DNA of 64,000 nt from Alloascoidea africana (GCA_030581615.1 JAKTTT010000044.1:1-64000); one strand, 5' to 3'. Counted from the first letter of the stretch, positions 44,143 through 54,820 are shown. The notes: generated from the sequence alone by a model not told the origin. Numbers and translations are program-made.

Positions 44143-44355
44143 ATGCTCTTCAAGTCCACCCTCGTCGCCCTCGCCCTCGCCGCCACAGCCCAGGCCGCCA
44201 TCGTCACCTCGACCGAAACCGTCTCGGGCACAGGCTCCTCGGACTCCAGCGCCTCGTCCAGCTCGTCCAACCTCGCCCCTGCCGTCGCCAACTCCCACGC
44301 GGGCGTCGGAGCAGGGCTCGCGGGCATCGCCGTCGTCGCAGCCATGCTGGTTTGA
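44143..44355 (+). CDS. Tiny secreted GPI-anchor-type protein
   Basis: 70-residue product without intron. Signal peptide MLFKSTLVALALAATAQA, a short Thr/Ser-rich body (TSTETVSGTG, SDSSASSSSSN), then an Ala/Gly linker and a hydrophobic C-terminal tail (VGAGLAGIAVVAAMLV) with no cytosolic residues. This is the same plan as the 73-residue protein at 9843-10122. If GPI-processed, fewer than 40 residues would stay on the surface, so it may act as a small wall O-mannoprotein or spacer. Coding DNA is GC-rich. A minus-strand frame across this region is a shadow. Confidence 0.75.
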   Translation: MLFKSTLVALALAATAQAAIVTSTETVSGTGSSDSSASSSSSNLAPAVANSHAGVGAGLAGIAVVAAMLV

Positions 44356-44695
44356 GTGCAAGCCCGGCGAGACTCTGCTCTGCTCTGCTCTCCGTTACGA
44401 CTCTCGAGATGACCCCACATAGAATGTCTATACGCAGATGAATGATCATATTCATAATCATAATCATAATCATAATTACACACCAATCTATTCTGTGCAC
44501 TGTAGAAGAAGTAGAAGAAAAGTAGAAGCAAAAGAAGTAGTCAGCGCTGAGTAACGCATCGCCATCCCTTTTCCACTCCTCCATCTCTTCTCTTCTCCAT
44601 CTCTTCTCTTCTCTTCTCTTCTCCATCCCTTTCCTCCTACTCTGCTCTGCTCAGCTCCGCTCCGCTCTGCTCTGCTCTGCTCTGCTCTGCCCCGA
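44356..44695. other. Leader and promoter of the SFP1-like gene
   Basis: 3' flank of the GPI-type gene with a CATAAT run (44451-44478), then a nearly continuous pyrimidine tract of TCTTC, CATCTC and CTCTG units (44562-44692) up to the ATG. No gene seen. Confidence 0.7.
44562..44692 (+). repeat. Pyrimidine repeat tract before the SFP1-like gene
   Basis: Mixed CATCTCTTCTCTT, TCTTC and GCTCTG/GCTCCG repeats on the coding strand ending three bases before the ATG at 44696. Confidence 0.85.
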
Positions 44696-47236
44696 ATGTT
44701 CTCCAGCGCCCGCGGGCTGCCGTCACAGCGCCGCCAGCCGCCGTCGCCGTCACCGCACAGCAACTCTCGCCAGCGCCCTCCGTCGCCAGCTAGCCGCAAT
44801 TCGACTCGCTCCCACCCGTCCTCCCAGGCCCCAGCACCCTCGTCCTCTTCTCCTTCTCCTTCTCCTTCCTCTCGCTCTCGCTCTCGCTCTCCCACCAGCA
44901 AAGCTGCCAGCAAAGCAAGCAAAGCCAGCAAATCCGCCCCGGACCCGTCCCGTCCGCATCTCTTCCACCACCAAGTCTCAAACACACCGAGCATCGCAAT
45001 CCTCCAGAACCAGTCCCCCATCCTCCAAATCCCAACCTTGCCACAATACTCTAGCTCCTCCTCCTCCACAGCCCTGGCCCCGGCCTTCGACCCCCTATCC
45101 ATGTTCTCCTTCACCGACAATGGCAGCGCAAAGTTCCGTAGAGACTCCATCGCCCATTCCCAGGGAATCGGCGGCGTCAGCTGGGGAAGAATCAGCATAG
45201 GAAGCTGGATAAGAGATGAGTATGTGTCCTCCTATTTCCTCTCTCTCTCTCTCTCTCTCTCGAATTTGCTAACCCTTTCTTGTCGTAGAATCATTCTAAG
45301 AACTACTCTTCCCCCAGATCAATCCCAGATAGACTTCAACCTGGCAAATGACGACGATTTGCATCTAAATCTGAGCAACTATACTCTAACCTCAACAACA
45401 AATTCTGCCTCCGCCGCCCAAAACCATCAAAATCAATCAAATCAGCAATCTCATACTTTCCGCTCAAGTATTGGCACTCGATCCTCCCGCTCAAAATCAA
45501 GAACCGTCTCAATAGCCCCTGATTGTGTCCCCTCCATCCCAAAACTCGCCTCAAACAACAACCATCTTAGTCCAACTGCTCAAGATTATACCACTATAGA
45601 CGAAACTGACATCCCCAATCTCGAAACAGGTTTCCACAAACAGGACTATAGCTATCTGAACTCAATCGGCGATTTCATAAACGAATATCAACACCACCAT
45701 AATCAATCCCAACCTCAATCAAACCAACAACAACAACAACAACAACACTCTGCACCACCCCTGCCCGCTCTTCCCCTAGGTCTATCCCTCCCTCCAAATC
45801 CAAATCCAAATGTAAATGTAAATGTTTCAAACCTCCCCCTCGATATAAACCCATCCCAAACAACTACCAACAACAATCTAAACACAAACACAAACACAAA
45901 TACGACATTTGATGCTTCCAAACGCGTAAATGGACTTGATACAATAATAGGTCATGCTACGCAAGATCCAACAACTATGCTGGCCCACCCTCCACAGCCA
46001 TCCAATAAACAACGCCAGCAACGCCAGCAACGCCAGCAAGGACAAAATGGAACGGGCGTTAACATGGACACAAGACTAGCCTCGAAACCCATGGAACCCG
46101 TGGAACCCGTGGAACCCCTGGCTGGTGCTACCAAGAACTCACTGCCTCCAAATATGAATTCGACAAGTACCCATCTGACAGGAGACGTGTCCATGCCTTC
46201 CGCCAACAGGGATCGCTTACAAAATCGATACGATGGTGGATATCGCCCACAATTGCAAAACGAGCCTCGAGCGCTATCCCTTGGAGATATGGATATGGAC
46301 ATGGACATGGACATGGACCTCGATATGGATATGGATGTAAATCTGGGGATCCCACCTCATAACAACAATCCTATGGAAATGTTGGGAATGGATATGAATA
46401 TGAATATGAATATGAACATGCCCATGGGTATGGGTATGGGTATGGGTATGAACATGCCCATGAACGAAATTTCAATGGTCTTTGGCAACCCTTTCGACGC
46501 TGCCACTCGTCCCGGGCCCACGGCTCCAGCACCTGCCAATTTTTCAAATACGAGCCCAGACCCAAATCCAACTACAAATTCGAACTCGAACGAGCCCTCG
46601 AACGAGACCTCGTTTCTGAGTCCAGGAAGCCTATCTGATACAAGTACAAACGTTACAACGCCATCTTTACACCAGAGCCTTCTTCACAGCCCCCATCATA
46701 TTCCACCTCAGCGGCAACATCAACTTCACGATGACCCTCTTTCCCAAAGTCCACGAGTCCAAAACATCCAACAGAGTCCACATACCCCTATACAGTATCC
46801 TCTACAACCCTACCAACAATCTCAATCTCAATCTCAATCTCAATCTCATCAACTTCAACAACACCAGACCTATTCTCTAGATCAAGCCACTATGGAACCA
46901 ACCAATGATAAACATTATCAACCTCCTCATCATATGTACATGTTGAGTCCGGACTCTGTCACGCGGCCTTATAAATGTACAGTTCGAAGTTGTTATAAAT
47001 CTTATAAAAATTCAAATGGATTGAAATATCATTTAAAACATGGTCATCGAGGTCAGAATCTACAATTGAATCCAGATGGTTCATATAGTATTCTCGGTGA
47101 TGATGGTGAAATGCAAACTGAAGAGGAAACAAGAAAACAATTGGAAAATGCAAAACCTCATCAATGTAGAATCTGTGGAAGAAGATACAAAAATTTAAAT
47201 GGTTTAAAATATCACAAAGCCCACAGTTTCCATTGA
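44696..47236 (+). CDS. SFP1: SFP1-like C2H2 zinc-finger transcription factor
   Basis: Sfp1 drives ribosome-biogenesis genes under TOR control. Exons 44696-45219 and 45289-47236; the 69-nt intron has donor GTATGT, a (CT)n stretch, branch GCTAAC and acceptor GTAG, phase 2. Product 823 residues. The only folded part is the C-terminus: PYKCTVRSCYKSYKNSNGLKYHLKHGH and PHQCRICGRRYKNLNGLKYHKAHSFH, with a 50-residue spacer, the split finger pair of Sfp1. The rest is disordered: Ser/Pro/Arg-rich start, Gln and Asn runs, and repeats such as (MDMD)n and (MNMN)n/(MGMG)n at 46288-46455. The intron is a multiple of three without a stop. Confidence 0.85.
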   Translation: MFSSARGLPSQRRQPPSPSPHSNSRQRPPSPASRNSTRSHPSSQAPAPSSSSPSPSPSSRSRSRSPTSKAASKASKASKSAPDPSRPHLFHHQVSNTPSIAILQNQSPILQIPTLPQYSSSSSSTALAPAFDPLSMFSFTDNGSAKFRRDSIAHSQGIGGVSWGRISIGSWIRDEYVSSYFLSLSLSLSNLLTLSCRRIILRTTLPPDQSQIDFNLANDDDLHLNLSNYTLTSTTNSASAAQNHQNQSNQQSHTFRSSIGTRSSRSKSRTVSIAPDCVPSIPKLASNNNHLSPTAQDYTTIDETDIPNLETGFHKQDYSYLNSIGDFINEYQHHHNQSQPQSNQQQQQQQHSAPPLPALPLGLSLPPNPNPNVNVNVSNLPLDINPSQTTTNNNLNTNTNTNTTFDASKRVNGLDTIIGHATQDPTTMLAHPPQPSNKQRQQRQQRQQGQNGTGVNMDTRLASKPMEPVEPVEPLAGATKNSLPPNMNSTSTHLTGDVSMPSANRDRLQNRYDGGYRPQLQNEPRALSLGDMDMDMDMDMDLDMDMDVNLGIPPHNNNPMEMLGMDMNMNMNMNMPMGMGMGMGMNMPMNEISMVFGNPFDAATRPGPTAPAPANFSNTSPDPNPTTNSNSNEPSNETSFLSPGSLSDTSTNVTTPSLHQSLLHSPHHIPPQRQHQLHDDPLSQSPRVQNIQQSPHTPIQYPLQPYQQSQSQSQSQSHQLQQHQTYSLDQATMEPTNDKHYQPPHHMYMLSPDSVTRPYKCTVRSCYKSYKNSNGLKYHLKHGHRGQNLQLNPDGSYSILGDDGEMQTEEETRKQLENAKPHQCRICGRRYKNLNGLKYHKAHSFH
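45237..45261 (+). repeat. (CT)n run inside the SFP1-like intron
   Basis: About 12 CT units directly upstream of the branch point; may serve as pyrimidine tract and makes intron length mutable. Confidence 0.85.
46288..46455 (+). repeat. Coding hexamer repeats in the SFP1-like gene
   Basis: ATGGAC-type units (Met-Asp repeats) followed by ATGAAT and ATGGGT units (Met-Asn and Met-Gly repeats). All are 6-bp units, so length changes keep the frame. Confidence 0.9.
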
Positions 47237-47710
47237 CAATACATATATAGATTTATACCATTTTTAAAGATTGTTTGTATGTTATGCCATTAAAGAATGG
47301 TTCCAAAATGTTGGAAAATGAATGATGAAACTAATGATAGGTTTTATGGGTTTGCGTTTTTGGTTACTATATTCGCTGGATTTTGCCTTCTGTCTTTCTT
47401 TCAATCATTGTTCTATAGACGTCAAAAAGAAATTTAAAGGAAAGAGTAGAATGCTCTGGTTTGTAGTTATAATAATAATCATAATAAATAAAGTTAAATT
47501 TGCTTTTCTCCTTGGCTGGCATGTCATGTGGAATTAAATCTAATAATTCCATCGCTTGTCCCGATTCGGCAAGAGGTAAACAACACACTCTCGCGTTTTA
47601 ATCTTTTTCTACCTTCCTCTTTCCTCTTTCCTCTTTCCCCCCTTCTTTTCTTCTTCTTCACCAGTAGTGTAGTTTATCTTTTATCCTAACGCATCCCGCA
47701 TCGCTTTCCA
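47237..47710. other. Gap between SFP1-like and HOF1 genes
   Basis: 3' flank of SFP1-like and promoter of HOF1, with a pyrimidine-rich leader (TTCCTCTTTCC units, 47610-47660) before the HOF1 ATG. Nothing else seen. Confidence 0.5.
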
Positions 47711-50503
47711 ATGGCATCAGCAACAGCGCTCGAAATGGGCCTGGGCCTGGGCCTGGGCCCCGGTACTGATAACCCCTTTGCCTTTGCGAATCACTTTTGG
47801 GTATGTCATCCATCCCATCCCATCCCACTGGTTAATGGATCGGTTTAGAAATTAACAATGTTTATTGGGGCATTATAGGGAAAAGATGACCAGGGCGTTC
47901 AAAACTTGATGATGCGAATGCATTATGCTAAAGAAACCTGTGATGACCTAAAGTCATTTTACAAAGAACGGTAAGTCCCTAAGAGCTTGTATACACTATC
48001 TCGCTTTTTATAATGGGTGACCTAACTCTATTTTAGAATTGCAATCGAGGAAGAATATTCCAAAAAAATGTTAAACCTATCTCAACGCCCTTTAGGTGCA
48101 AATGAAACGGGAACTTTGAAAAAAACTTTGGATTTATTACGTTTTGAAACACAAAAAATGGCGAAAAGTCATAGTGATTCCTCAATCCAATTAAAACAAG
48201 AGGTTGTTGATAAAAATTTGGATCAATTCGTATCCCAATTACGAAATCAAGAAAAATATACAAGTTCAAAAGTTGAAAAATTGTTGAGGTTGAAACAATC
48301 CCAAACTTCAAACATGACCAAAAATCAACAAAAATTCGAAAGTGAATGTAAACAATTGAATGGTTGCTATACCCAACAGAGTTTACTATTGGGTAAAGAA
48401 CTTGAAAGAAACAATTTGAAAATTGAAAAATTAAGATTGTCAATCCCGGTGTCAATGAGAGAATATCAAGAATGTCTTCGAGTTCTTGCGGAAACTATAG
48501 ATCGATGGAACGTTGAATGGAGAAGTGCCTGTGATAGATTTCAAGATTTGGAAGAAGAACGTATCAATTTCTTACGTACCAACATTTGGGCATATCTAAA
48601 CGTTGTCTCTGCTGCTTGTGTTGCAGATGATGCCTCTTGTGAAACAGTTCGTCTAAGTTTGGAAAAATGTGATATAAATAAAAATATCGAGGAATTCGTT
48701 CGTTTCGCTGGAACAGGACCCGAAATTTATTCTCCTCCTAGATTCATCGATTATTTACAAGGTGATGCTGATGATGATGGGAAACGGACTTTTACAATGG
48801 CCAAATTTTATAGACCAAATTGTTCCAAAAAAATGGGTGATGAACCAAATCTCATGACCCGATCCATCAACAACAACTACTCCACATTACAACAAGATGA
48901 AATTATGACAAAAGTGAAAACCCACCAAGAATCTGTCGTTAATTTGACAGAAACTGTTCCGTTGGACCCTAAAGAACCTATATGTCCGGCCCCATCTTCT
49001 CCTGGTGCCCGCAGCATGGCCAGTACAACTTGCTCTTCGACTTCTCCGGCCCCCTTGAGCTCCGTTTCCTCAATTTCCAGTACAAGCAGTGCAGGAGTAG
49101 ATGTTCATCGTACTAAACCACAATCTCCAGAAAAATCTAAAGAAGAACCCAAATCAAAACATTCTTGGAAATCACCTTTCAGAAAGAGAAGCTTTAGAAG
49201 TAAACATGGTTGGAGTAGTAGTGTTTCTTCTTCGGTTTCCGGTTCCCTATCTAGCAATTCTTCCCATGGCAGTTCTAGATCCAAAAGTTCAAGTGTTTCA
49301 ACAACCGCTACAACCGCTCAAGATATTCAAATTCAAAACCAAAACCAAAACCAGGCAACGGATTATGTTAAACCTGCGCTAAAACATCTCCTTTCCCAAA
49401 GTCCACAAAACTCACAAAGGCCTCGAGAATCTGTTACCAATTCATCATATACACCGTTCAAATCCTCCAGTTTTGTACAAACTGCAAAGTTGGATGCTTC
49501 TGATCCCCTGGTTGCAGCACTGGAAGATTTGAGAATATCTCCCGGTTCTTCTTCTCCAATGGCGAAATCCAGAGATGTGTCCACCTCAACTATTACACAA
49601 AGAAGACCTCCATCTTCAGCATCGCCAGAAAGACCTATGAGTAGAGGTTCCCATGTTCAAGAACCAGTGGTTGACAATTCCAGCTCAATGTCCAGAGACC
49701 AAGATTTCCATTCCAGGAATCCCAATCCGAGACAAATGCAACGTCCAAGGTCACAAGGAGACATCCCAGCAGACTCTAACCGCATGTCAGTGATGGGGAG
49801 AAGTCAGGGGCAACAACAGCAGTATCAATCCGCACAAAATGGACTGGATCCTTATCCACAACAGGCACGACCACCGGCACAGAGAACAGTTAGAAGACCT
49901 CGCTCGTTTTATGATCTTTCAAGACAGGATAGTAATGGTATGGACCAAATCAAGAATGAAAATCAGGAGCAAATGGGACAACAGAGAGCTCAATATCAAC
50001 AGTACCAATTACAACGTTCCCAATATCAAGAACGCCCAAGACCAAAATCTGCTATTGGGAATCCTAGATCGGATTTCTCCTCCTCTTCATTTCACACACA
50101 ACCAGTTCAACAGCCAGCTCAACAACAACAAGAACAACAAGAACCGCAACGTCCTCGATCCCGTCATCATCTTCGCCACCACTCTAGGAACAAATCTATA
50201 GATTTTTCGGCCTCAACCCAGTCTTCCGCATCCCATACTAATGAGGATCCAGATGCACACAGAGCAAGCCATTACCCTGCTACACCTTTATCTCTGCCCA
50301 TGTTTTCGAGAGATGGACGTACAGTTATAAGGCATGCCAAAGCACGATACGACTATAGAGCGAGCATCCCTGAGGAAGTCAGTTTTAGGAAAAGAGACGT
50401 GATGTTGGTTCTGCGATGTCAAGAGGACGGATGGTGGGAAGTCGAGGTTTTGGGACGTGGATCCGTTGGATTGGCGCCCAGTAATTACCTTGTTCCCATT
50501 TGA
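47711..50503 (+). CDS. HOF1: HOF1, F-BAR/SH3 cytokinesis protein, three exons
   Basis: Hof1/Cyk2/Cdc15-type protein linking membrane, septins and the actomyosin ring at the bud neck. Exons 47711-47800, 47879-47970, 48037-50503; introns of 78 and 66 nt with TTAAC and CTAAC branches. Product 882 residues. N-terminus: FANHFW, then QNLMMRMHYAKETCDDLKSFYKERIAIEEEYSKKMLNLSQ, the classic F-BAR/FCH start, and coiled F-BAR helices to about residue 300. A long Ser/Pro/Gln-rich middle contains likely phosphosites. The SH3 domain fills the end (ARYDYRASIPEEVSFRKRD, WWEVEV, GLAPSNYLVPI). Hof1 is 669 residues, Cdc15 927, so length is within the family. A Gly-Leu repeat (GLGLGLG) follows the start. Confidence 0.92.
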
Positions 50504-51192
50504 ATACAGACTCTCCTTGTCTCCTTCTTTTTTCGCGGTTGTATGAGTATATGGCAAACCTCTTTTTTCTTATGTTCTCCGTTTGTATGTTTGACCATTT
50601 CAAATTAAATTGTTTTTGTTGTTGTCATTTTGGATTTAATTTTTCTTCTTCGCCCAACTCAAAGTTGTTTTGTCATATGTTATTCCATGTCTTTGCAATA
50701 CTGAATGTTTGTTTTCTGGAATTTGAAGTTGCTTCTACTACTCGTGTTCTCATTTCCTTGTTGTTGTTGTTGTTGTTTGTTAGACCTATTATCATCACTA
50801 CGCTGGCATGGGAGGTAAAATGTATATGACCTCTTGGTGGTTATTCTATTTTTGTTGTTCTTTTCTGTTTACTTGAACAGTCTATGTTTTAAATATGAGC
50901 TTTTTGCTAATATTTGTAAATTAGCACACACACATTTGAATATAAATATCCCTGAAAAACCGTGAGATTCTTCTCCATTTATGGTATAAATGATGGCACA
51001 ATCAGTGTGTATCTAAAACAAAAAAGCACATTAAAAAAGCACTAAAAATACAGACAAATACTTTGGGTTGGGTTTTATAAAGACATCAAAAAAAAAACCT
51101 CAACTCTTCACAAAAATACACACTATGGCTCTTTCTCTCCGATACATTAACAAAGAGCCAAAAGGCAAACCCCCCAACATTTCATAACGCAT
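50504..51192. other. Gap between convergent HOF1 and CSE4
   Basis: Two facing 3' flanks. T-rich, a TTGTTG run near 50760, no coding sequence recognised. Confidence 0.5.
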
Positions 51193-51791
51193 TTATCCCA
51201 ATCCTCCCCATGCTCCACGTATCCGTCTGGCCAATTGAATATCCTTTGCCATGATAGTGACGCGTTTGGCATGTAGGGCAAGCAAGTTTGTATCCTCGAG
51301 TAAACCCACGAGAAAGGCTTCTGCTGCTTCTTGTAAAGCGAGAAGTGCAACAGATTGCCATCTTACGCCATACGTGCTATCAGCATTCATAAAATCATCC
51401 GCAACTTCACGGCAAAGTCGTGCAAATGGTAACTTTTGCATCAGTAAATCCGTCGTCTTTTGATACTTGCGGATCTCTCGAAGTGCAACTGTCCCTGGAC
51501 GATACCTTCTTTTATGTTCTGGTGTTGGATCTCCTGCTACATTCATCAATGTTAGGTCAACTTTTTCCTTCCAAATGCTTGTAATATATTAATTGCTTGT
51601 TTTTTAAAAAACATACGCCGGTTTCGAAGAATGTTGTTGTTAAGACTCCTCCTGATTTGTTTCCCTCCTGTACTCTTCCTGGCGGCAATCTTCCGGGGCT
51701 CCCGTCCAGATGAACTTCCCTGGTTAACTCTACTCGGAACCTGCTTACCAGATTTACGGCCCGGCTTCGGCGTTTTCGATAGACGTGCCAT
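51193..51791 (-). CDS. CSE4: CSE4, centromeric histone H3 (CENP-A), two exons
   Basis: Replaces H3 in centromeric nucleosomes and seeds the kinetochore. Exons 51791-51617 and 51536-51193; the 80-nt intron has donor GTATGT, branch CCTAAC and acceptor GTAG, phase 1. Product 172 residues. The fold domain starts [22 protein letters not shown] and continues [14 protein letters not shown]; loop 1 is [10 protein letters not shown], two or more residues longer than in H3, and the C-terminus reads [11 protein letters not shown] instead of the H3 ending GERA. These mark CENP-A rather than H3. The 65-residue tail is basic and unusual in carrying [16 protein letters not shown], like the H3 lysine 9-14 segment. 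Divergent from the oxidoreductase gene by 136 bp. Confidence 0.94.
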
Positions 51792-51927
51792 GCTTTCCCC
51801 GTATTCAAATGTTTAGTAGTTTAGCCCGAATAACAAAAGCGAGAGAGGGTCACAACACACCCGTACATCTCCAAAACGGATATTATGCCAATTATCTTCT
51901 TTTTAAAAGAAATTTACAAGTATATAA

Positions 51928-53043
51928 ATGACGGTGCTTCGTTGGGGAATTGTGGGCGCTGGGAACATTGCAAGCCAGTTTGTAAATGACCTGGTGAACG
52001 CTTATTTGCTCAGGAAGAGCAATAATCAACAGTTACCGATCCACATTGTCACAGCAGTGGCTGCTCGAGATTGCAACAGAGCACAAAATTTTATCGATGA
52101 AAAGATCTATGCAAAAATTGGGAAAAGTGTTGATGTTCCCGAGACTTTGGCCTATGGATCGTATAACGACCTTTATAAAGATCCAAATGTAGATGTTGTC
52201 TACATTGCACTCCCACATGCGCTTCATAGAGATCAGGTTCTTGCTGCTGCTTCAAATGGGAAGCACATTCTTTGCGAAAAGCCCTTTTCTATCAATGCAA
52301 AGGAGACTAAGGGAATGATATTCGCGGCGAAACAGAGCGGTGTTTATCTTATGGAGGCCGTGTGGACAAGATTTTTGCCTATTGTGCTGGAACTCCAAGA
52401 TCTGGTTCACAACCAACAAGTTTTGGGGAAAGTACATCGCCTGTTTGCGGATTTCTCATATGATATCGATCCAGATACTCTTACCAAGGAATCCCGAGTG
52501 GTCAGCAATTCTCTTGGTGCTGGTATGCTACTGGACGTGGGCGTTTATTGTCTGACCTATGCGAGGCTACTACTCCATACTCCATCAGATTTGGGAAAAG
52601 ACGATAACTACTCAATTGTCGCTTCACAAACTATCAAGGACGGCGTGGACTATATAACAAGCATGATATACAAGACCGAGTGTGGTAAGCAGGGGATTTT
52701 AACCACTAGCATATATACCGATACTCCAAAAGAGTTCCTTAGACTTGAAGGATCCCTTGGAACATTAACAGTCTCGGGGGTCCATTCTGCAAGGCCCAGC
52801 GAATACCGGATTGAGTTTAAAGACAAGACAAAAGCGCCAATCTCAAAGACAATACCTCAGGTGAACAGTGCTGGTGATGAGTTCGTTGGGTTTATATATG
52901 AAGCAGATCAGGTTGTAATTGATATTGAGAATGGCAAGAAGGAGAATGAGAATGCAATTCCCTTGGCTGAAACGGTTGTGTTGATGGAAATTATGGATAA
53001 AGTACGGAAACAGTGTGGACTTGTCTATCCTCAGGATGTGTAG
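51928..53043 (+). CDS. Gfo/Idh/MocA oxidoreductase, dihydrodiol/D-xylose dehydrogenase type
   Basis: NADP-dependent dehydrogenase of the group containing dimeric dihydrodiol dehydrogenase and fungal D-xylose 1-dehydrogenase. Product 371 residues. The Rossmann start is WGIVGAGNIASQF (Gly-rich loop, residues about 6-18), followed by VVYIALPHALHRDQVLAA and the catalytic-Lys motif CEKPF (Lys 118). MEAVWTRFLPI and SLGAGMLLDVGVYCL are typical for this subgroup. No targeting signal, so probably cytosolic. Single exon; the leader is AT-rich. The substrate cannot be told from sequence. Confidence 0.85.
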   Translation: MTVLRWGIVGAGNIASQFVNDLVNAYLLRKSNNQQLPIHIVTAVAARDCNRAQNFIDEKIYAKIGKSVDVPETLAYGSYNDLYKDPNVDVVYIALPHALHRDQVLAAASNGKHILCEKPFSINAKETKGMIFAAKQSGVYLMEAVWTRFLPIVLELQDLVHNQQVLGKVHRLFADFSYDIDPDTLTKESRVVSNSLGAGMLLDVGVYCLTYARLLLHTPSDLGKDDNYSIVASQTIKDGVDYITSMIYKTECGKQGILTTSIYTDTPKEFLRLEGSLGTLTVSGVHSARPSEYRIEFKDKTKAPISKTIPQVNSAGDEFVGFIYEADQVVIDIENGKKENENAIPLAETVVLMEIMDKVRKQCGLVYPQDV

Positions 53044-54820
53044 CTTTATTGTCTATTATTTATTTTTTTTGTCCCATGTATAGTGCCTTTTTGCTGTTGA
53101 CAAAACAAACTCATCCACCGCAATTGAAATAGGTTTTCCCCAAGTTTTTTTGATTTAGGATAATGCCATTTTTAATGCAATGCTCCAGAGTTTATTGTTT
53201 ATGCCTCTTGCATTCGCACATAAACCTCGGTAATGGGTGATGCATCTCTTGTTTTTTTTTCGTCTCTGGTTTGGCTTTAGCCATTGGGCTTGCTCAGTGC
53301 GGAATCTTAACAAAGAATTTATACCTGGGAATCATACTCTATATAAAATGTCCATTATGATCTCAAAAAAAGTTGATGCTTTGAGGACTATTCTCATACT
53401 GTAGATCTCCTAGATATTAAGCGGTTTCCTGCTAGTAGAAGTCAAAAAAAAAAAAAAAGAGGAAATGTACTATGTGCTTCGCTCGACTTGAGCATGAGCT
53501 GCACCTGCCTACGCATTTCAACAATCAAAAAATAATTATCATCCAATTTTCCATTATGTTACGGTAGAGTCATCAAAGCAGGATGGAAAAAGGTTGTTAT
53601 TATATAATCTTTCAAACAAACAAGGCTGGTGGGCATACCCAATTGCTTCTTTGCCTTACTGTTTTCCCTCCACGTTGGAAAGGGAGACTTGTGAAATTGA
53701 ATTTGTTTGTAACAAATTCAACGATCTGCTAAGAGCCCGTTAAAGGAATAGTAAAGCCGCGCCTGTGCGACGTAGAGTCCTTGGTTATTGCCATTGCGAA
53801 TGACGATGCTGCTCTACTTGTTTGGATGCTTTGGTCCCAAAGAGTAGTCTGCTAACAATTGTAAACGAATATACGCGTCGCATGGTGGGAAACAGGAAAA
53901 GAACGGTTGGGAATTATTATTCATGAGGCGGGCAGAAAGAGTACAAAAGTGGAACATCTCGAAGAAGAAGAGGAGGAGAAAAAGGAAACATAGCAAATCC
54001 CATGCAGGCCAAAATGAAAACAAGCAGAAGTTGTCCAGCCGCTGGCAGTACCAGAGCCGATCCATCACCTTGCCATCAGGGCACCTCTCCGGCAGCGCGA
54101 GCACAGCTGAAAGGGATGAAGATGAAATCGGCAAATGACTGTTTTGTCCCCCTCCAATCGTGTTTGATGGGAGACCAAATAGATGAAGACCCAAGTATTT
54201 TGTCCAGCACTTACCAGAAATTCCCGGTTTGGGCCAAACGCAGGCTTGTATTTTCATACCGGCACATCGCTTCCAGATCAGGCAGCAAAACAACAAGCAA
54301 ACAGGCCCCCTCTTCTCTGATTCTCTTCGCTTTTTTATTTTGTTCGCGTGTCTGGGGCCGCTTTCGTGTAGCGGGCCCGGGCTGGGAGCTCGCTCTCCGG
54401 GGTGTGTCGACTGCGACTTCCCAGGCCCATTGGGCTGCGTGTCGACGAGATATGGTTTGAACCATAACCTAGCCGCCCAAGGCTAACCCAGAATGGGCTA
54501 GCCGCCAGCCAACAGGCTAGCCATCAGGCCCGACAGAGAGAAAGAAAGCGATGATTCCACTTCTCTGCGCTGCTCTTTTTCTTCCATCTCTGCCAGTATT
54601 AAATAATGTGCTTTTCGAGGAGAATGTCTCATTGGTCCGAATCCGGGTAAAGCACATATTTTCGTGCGGACAGAAGAGCCAACCTCTCGATTCTCCTCCT
54701 CGACGCCCACTACTTGATAGCCCCAATCCCCAGTTTTCCTCCCCCAAGTTCTTCTTCTGGACACTGTGCTAACGTTAGAAACAAGTCGATCTACGCTCAC
54801 GTGGAGTTAAATGTTCACAT
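53044..54820. other. Gap upstream of the Gag-like gene
   Basis: 1.8 kb with several chance frames on both strands at 53814-54486 that overlap one another and lack domains. GC rises at 54330-54540, where two GGCTAGCC palindromes sit 11 bp apart (54496-54503, 54515-54522). A CACGTG E-box lies at 54798-54803, about 20 bp before the next ATG. No long terminal repeat was recognised. Confidence 0.45.

Noticed and set aside
43839-44626. Minus-strand frames of 138-230 codons across the small GPI-type gene
   Set aside because: They translate the hexamer repeats into low-complexity Asp/Glu/Arg strings; the plus-strand gene has signal peptide and GPI-type tail.
53814-54460. Overlapping 152-160 codon frames on both strands upstream of the Gag-like gene
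   Set aside because: They overlap each other in opposite directions, have no domain, odd composition (many Cys, Phe and Trp) and no supporting signals; they arise because the stretch is GC-rich and stop-poor.
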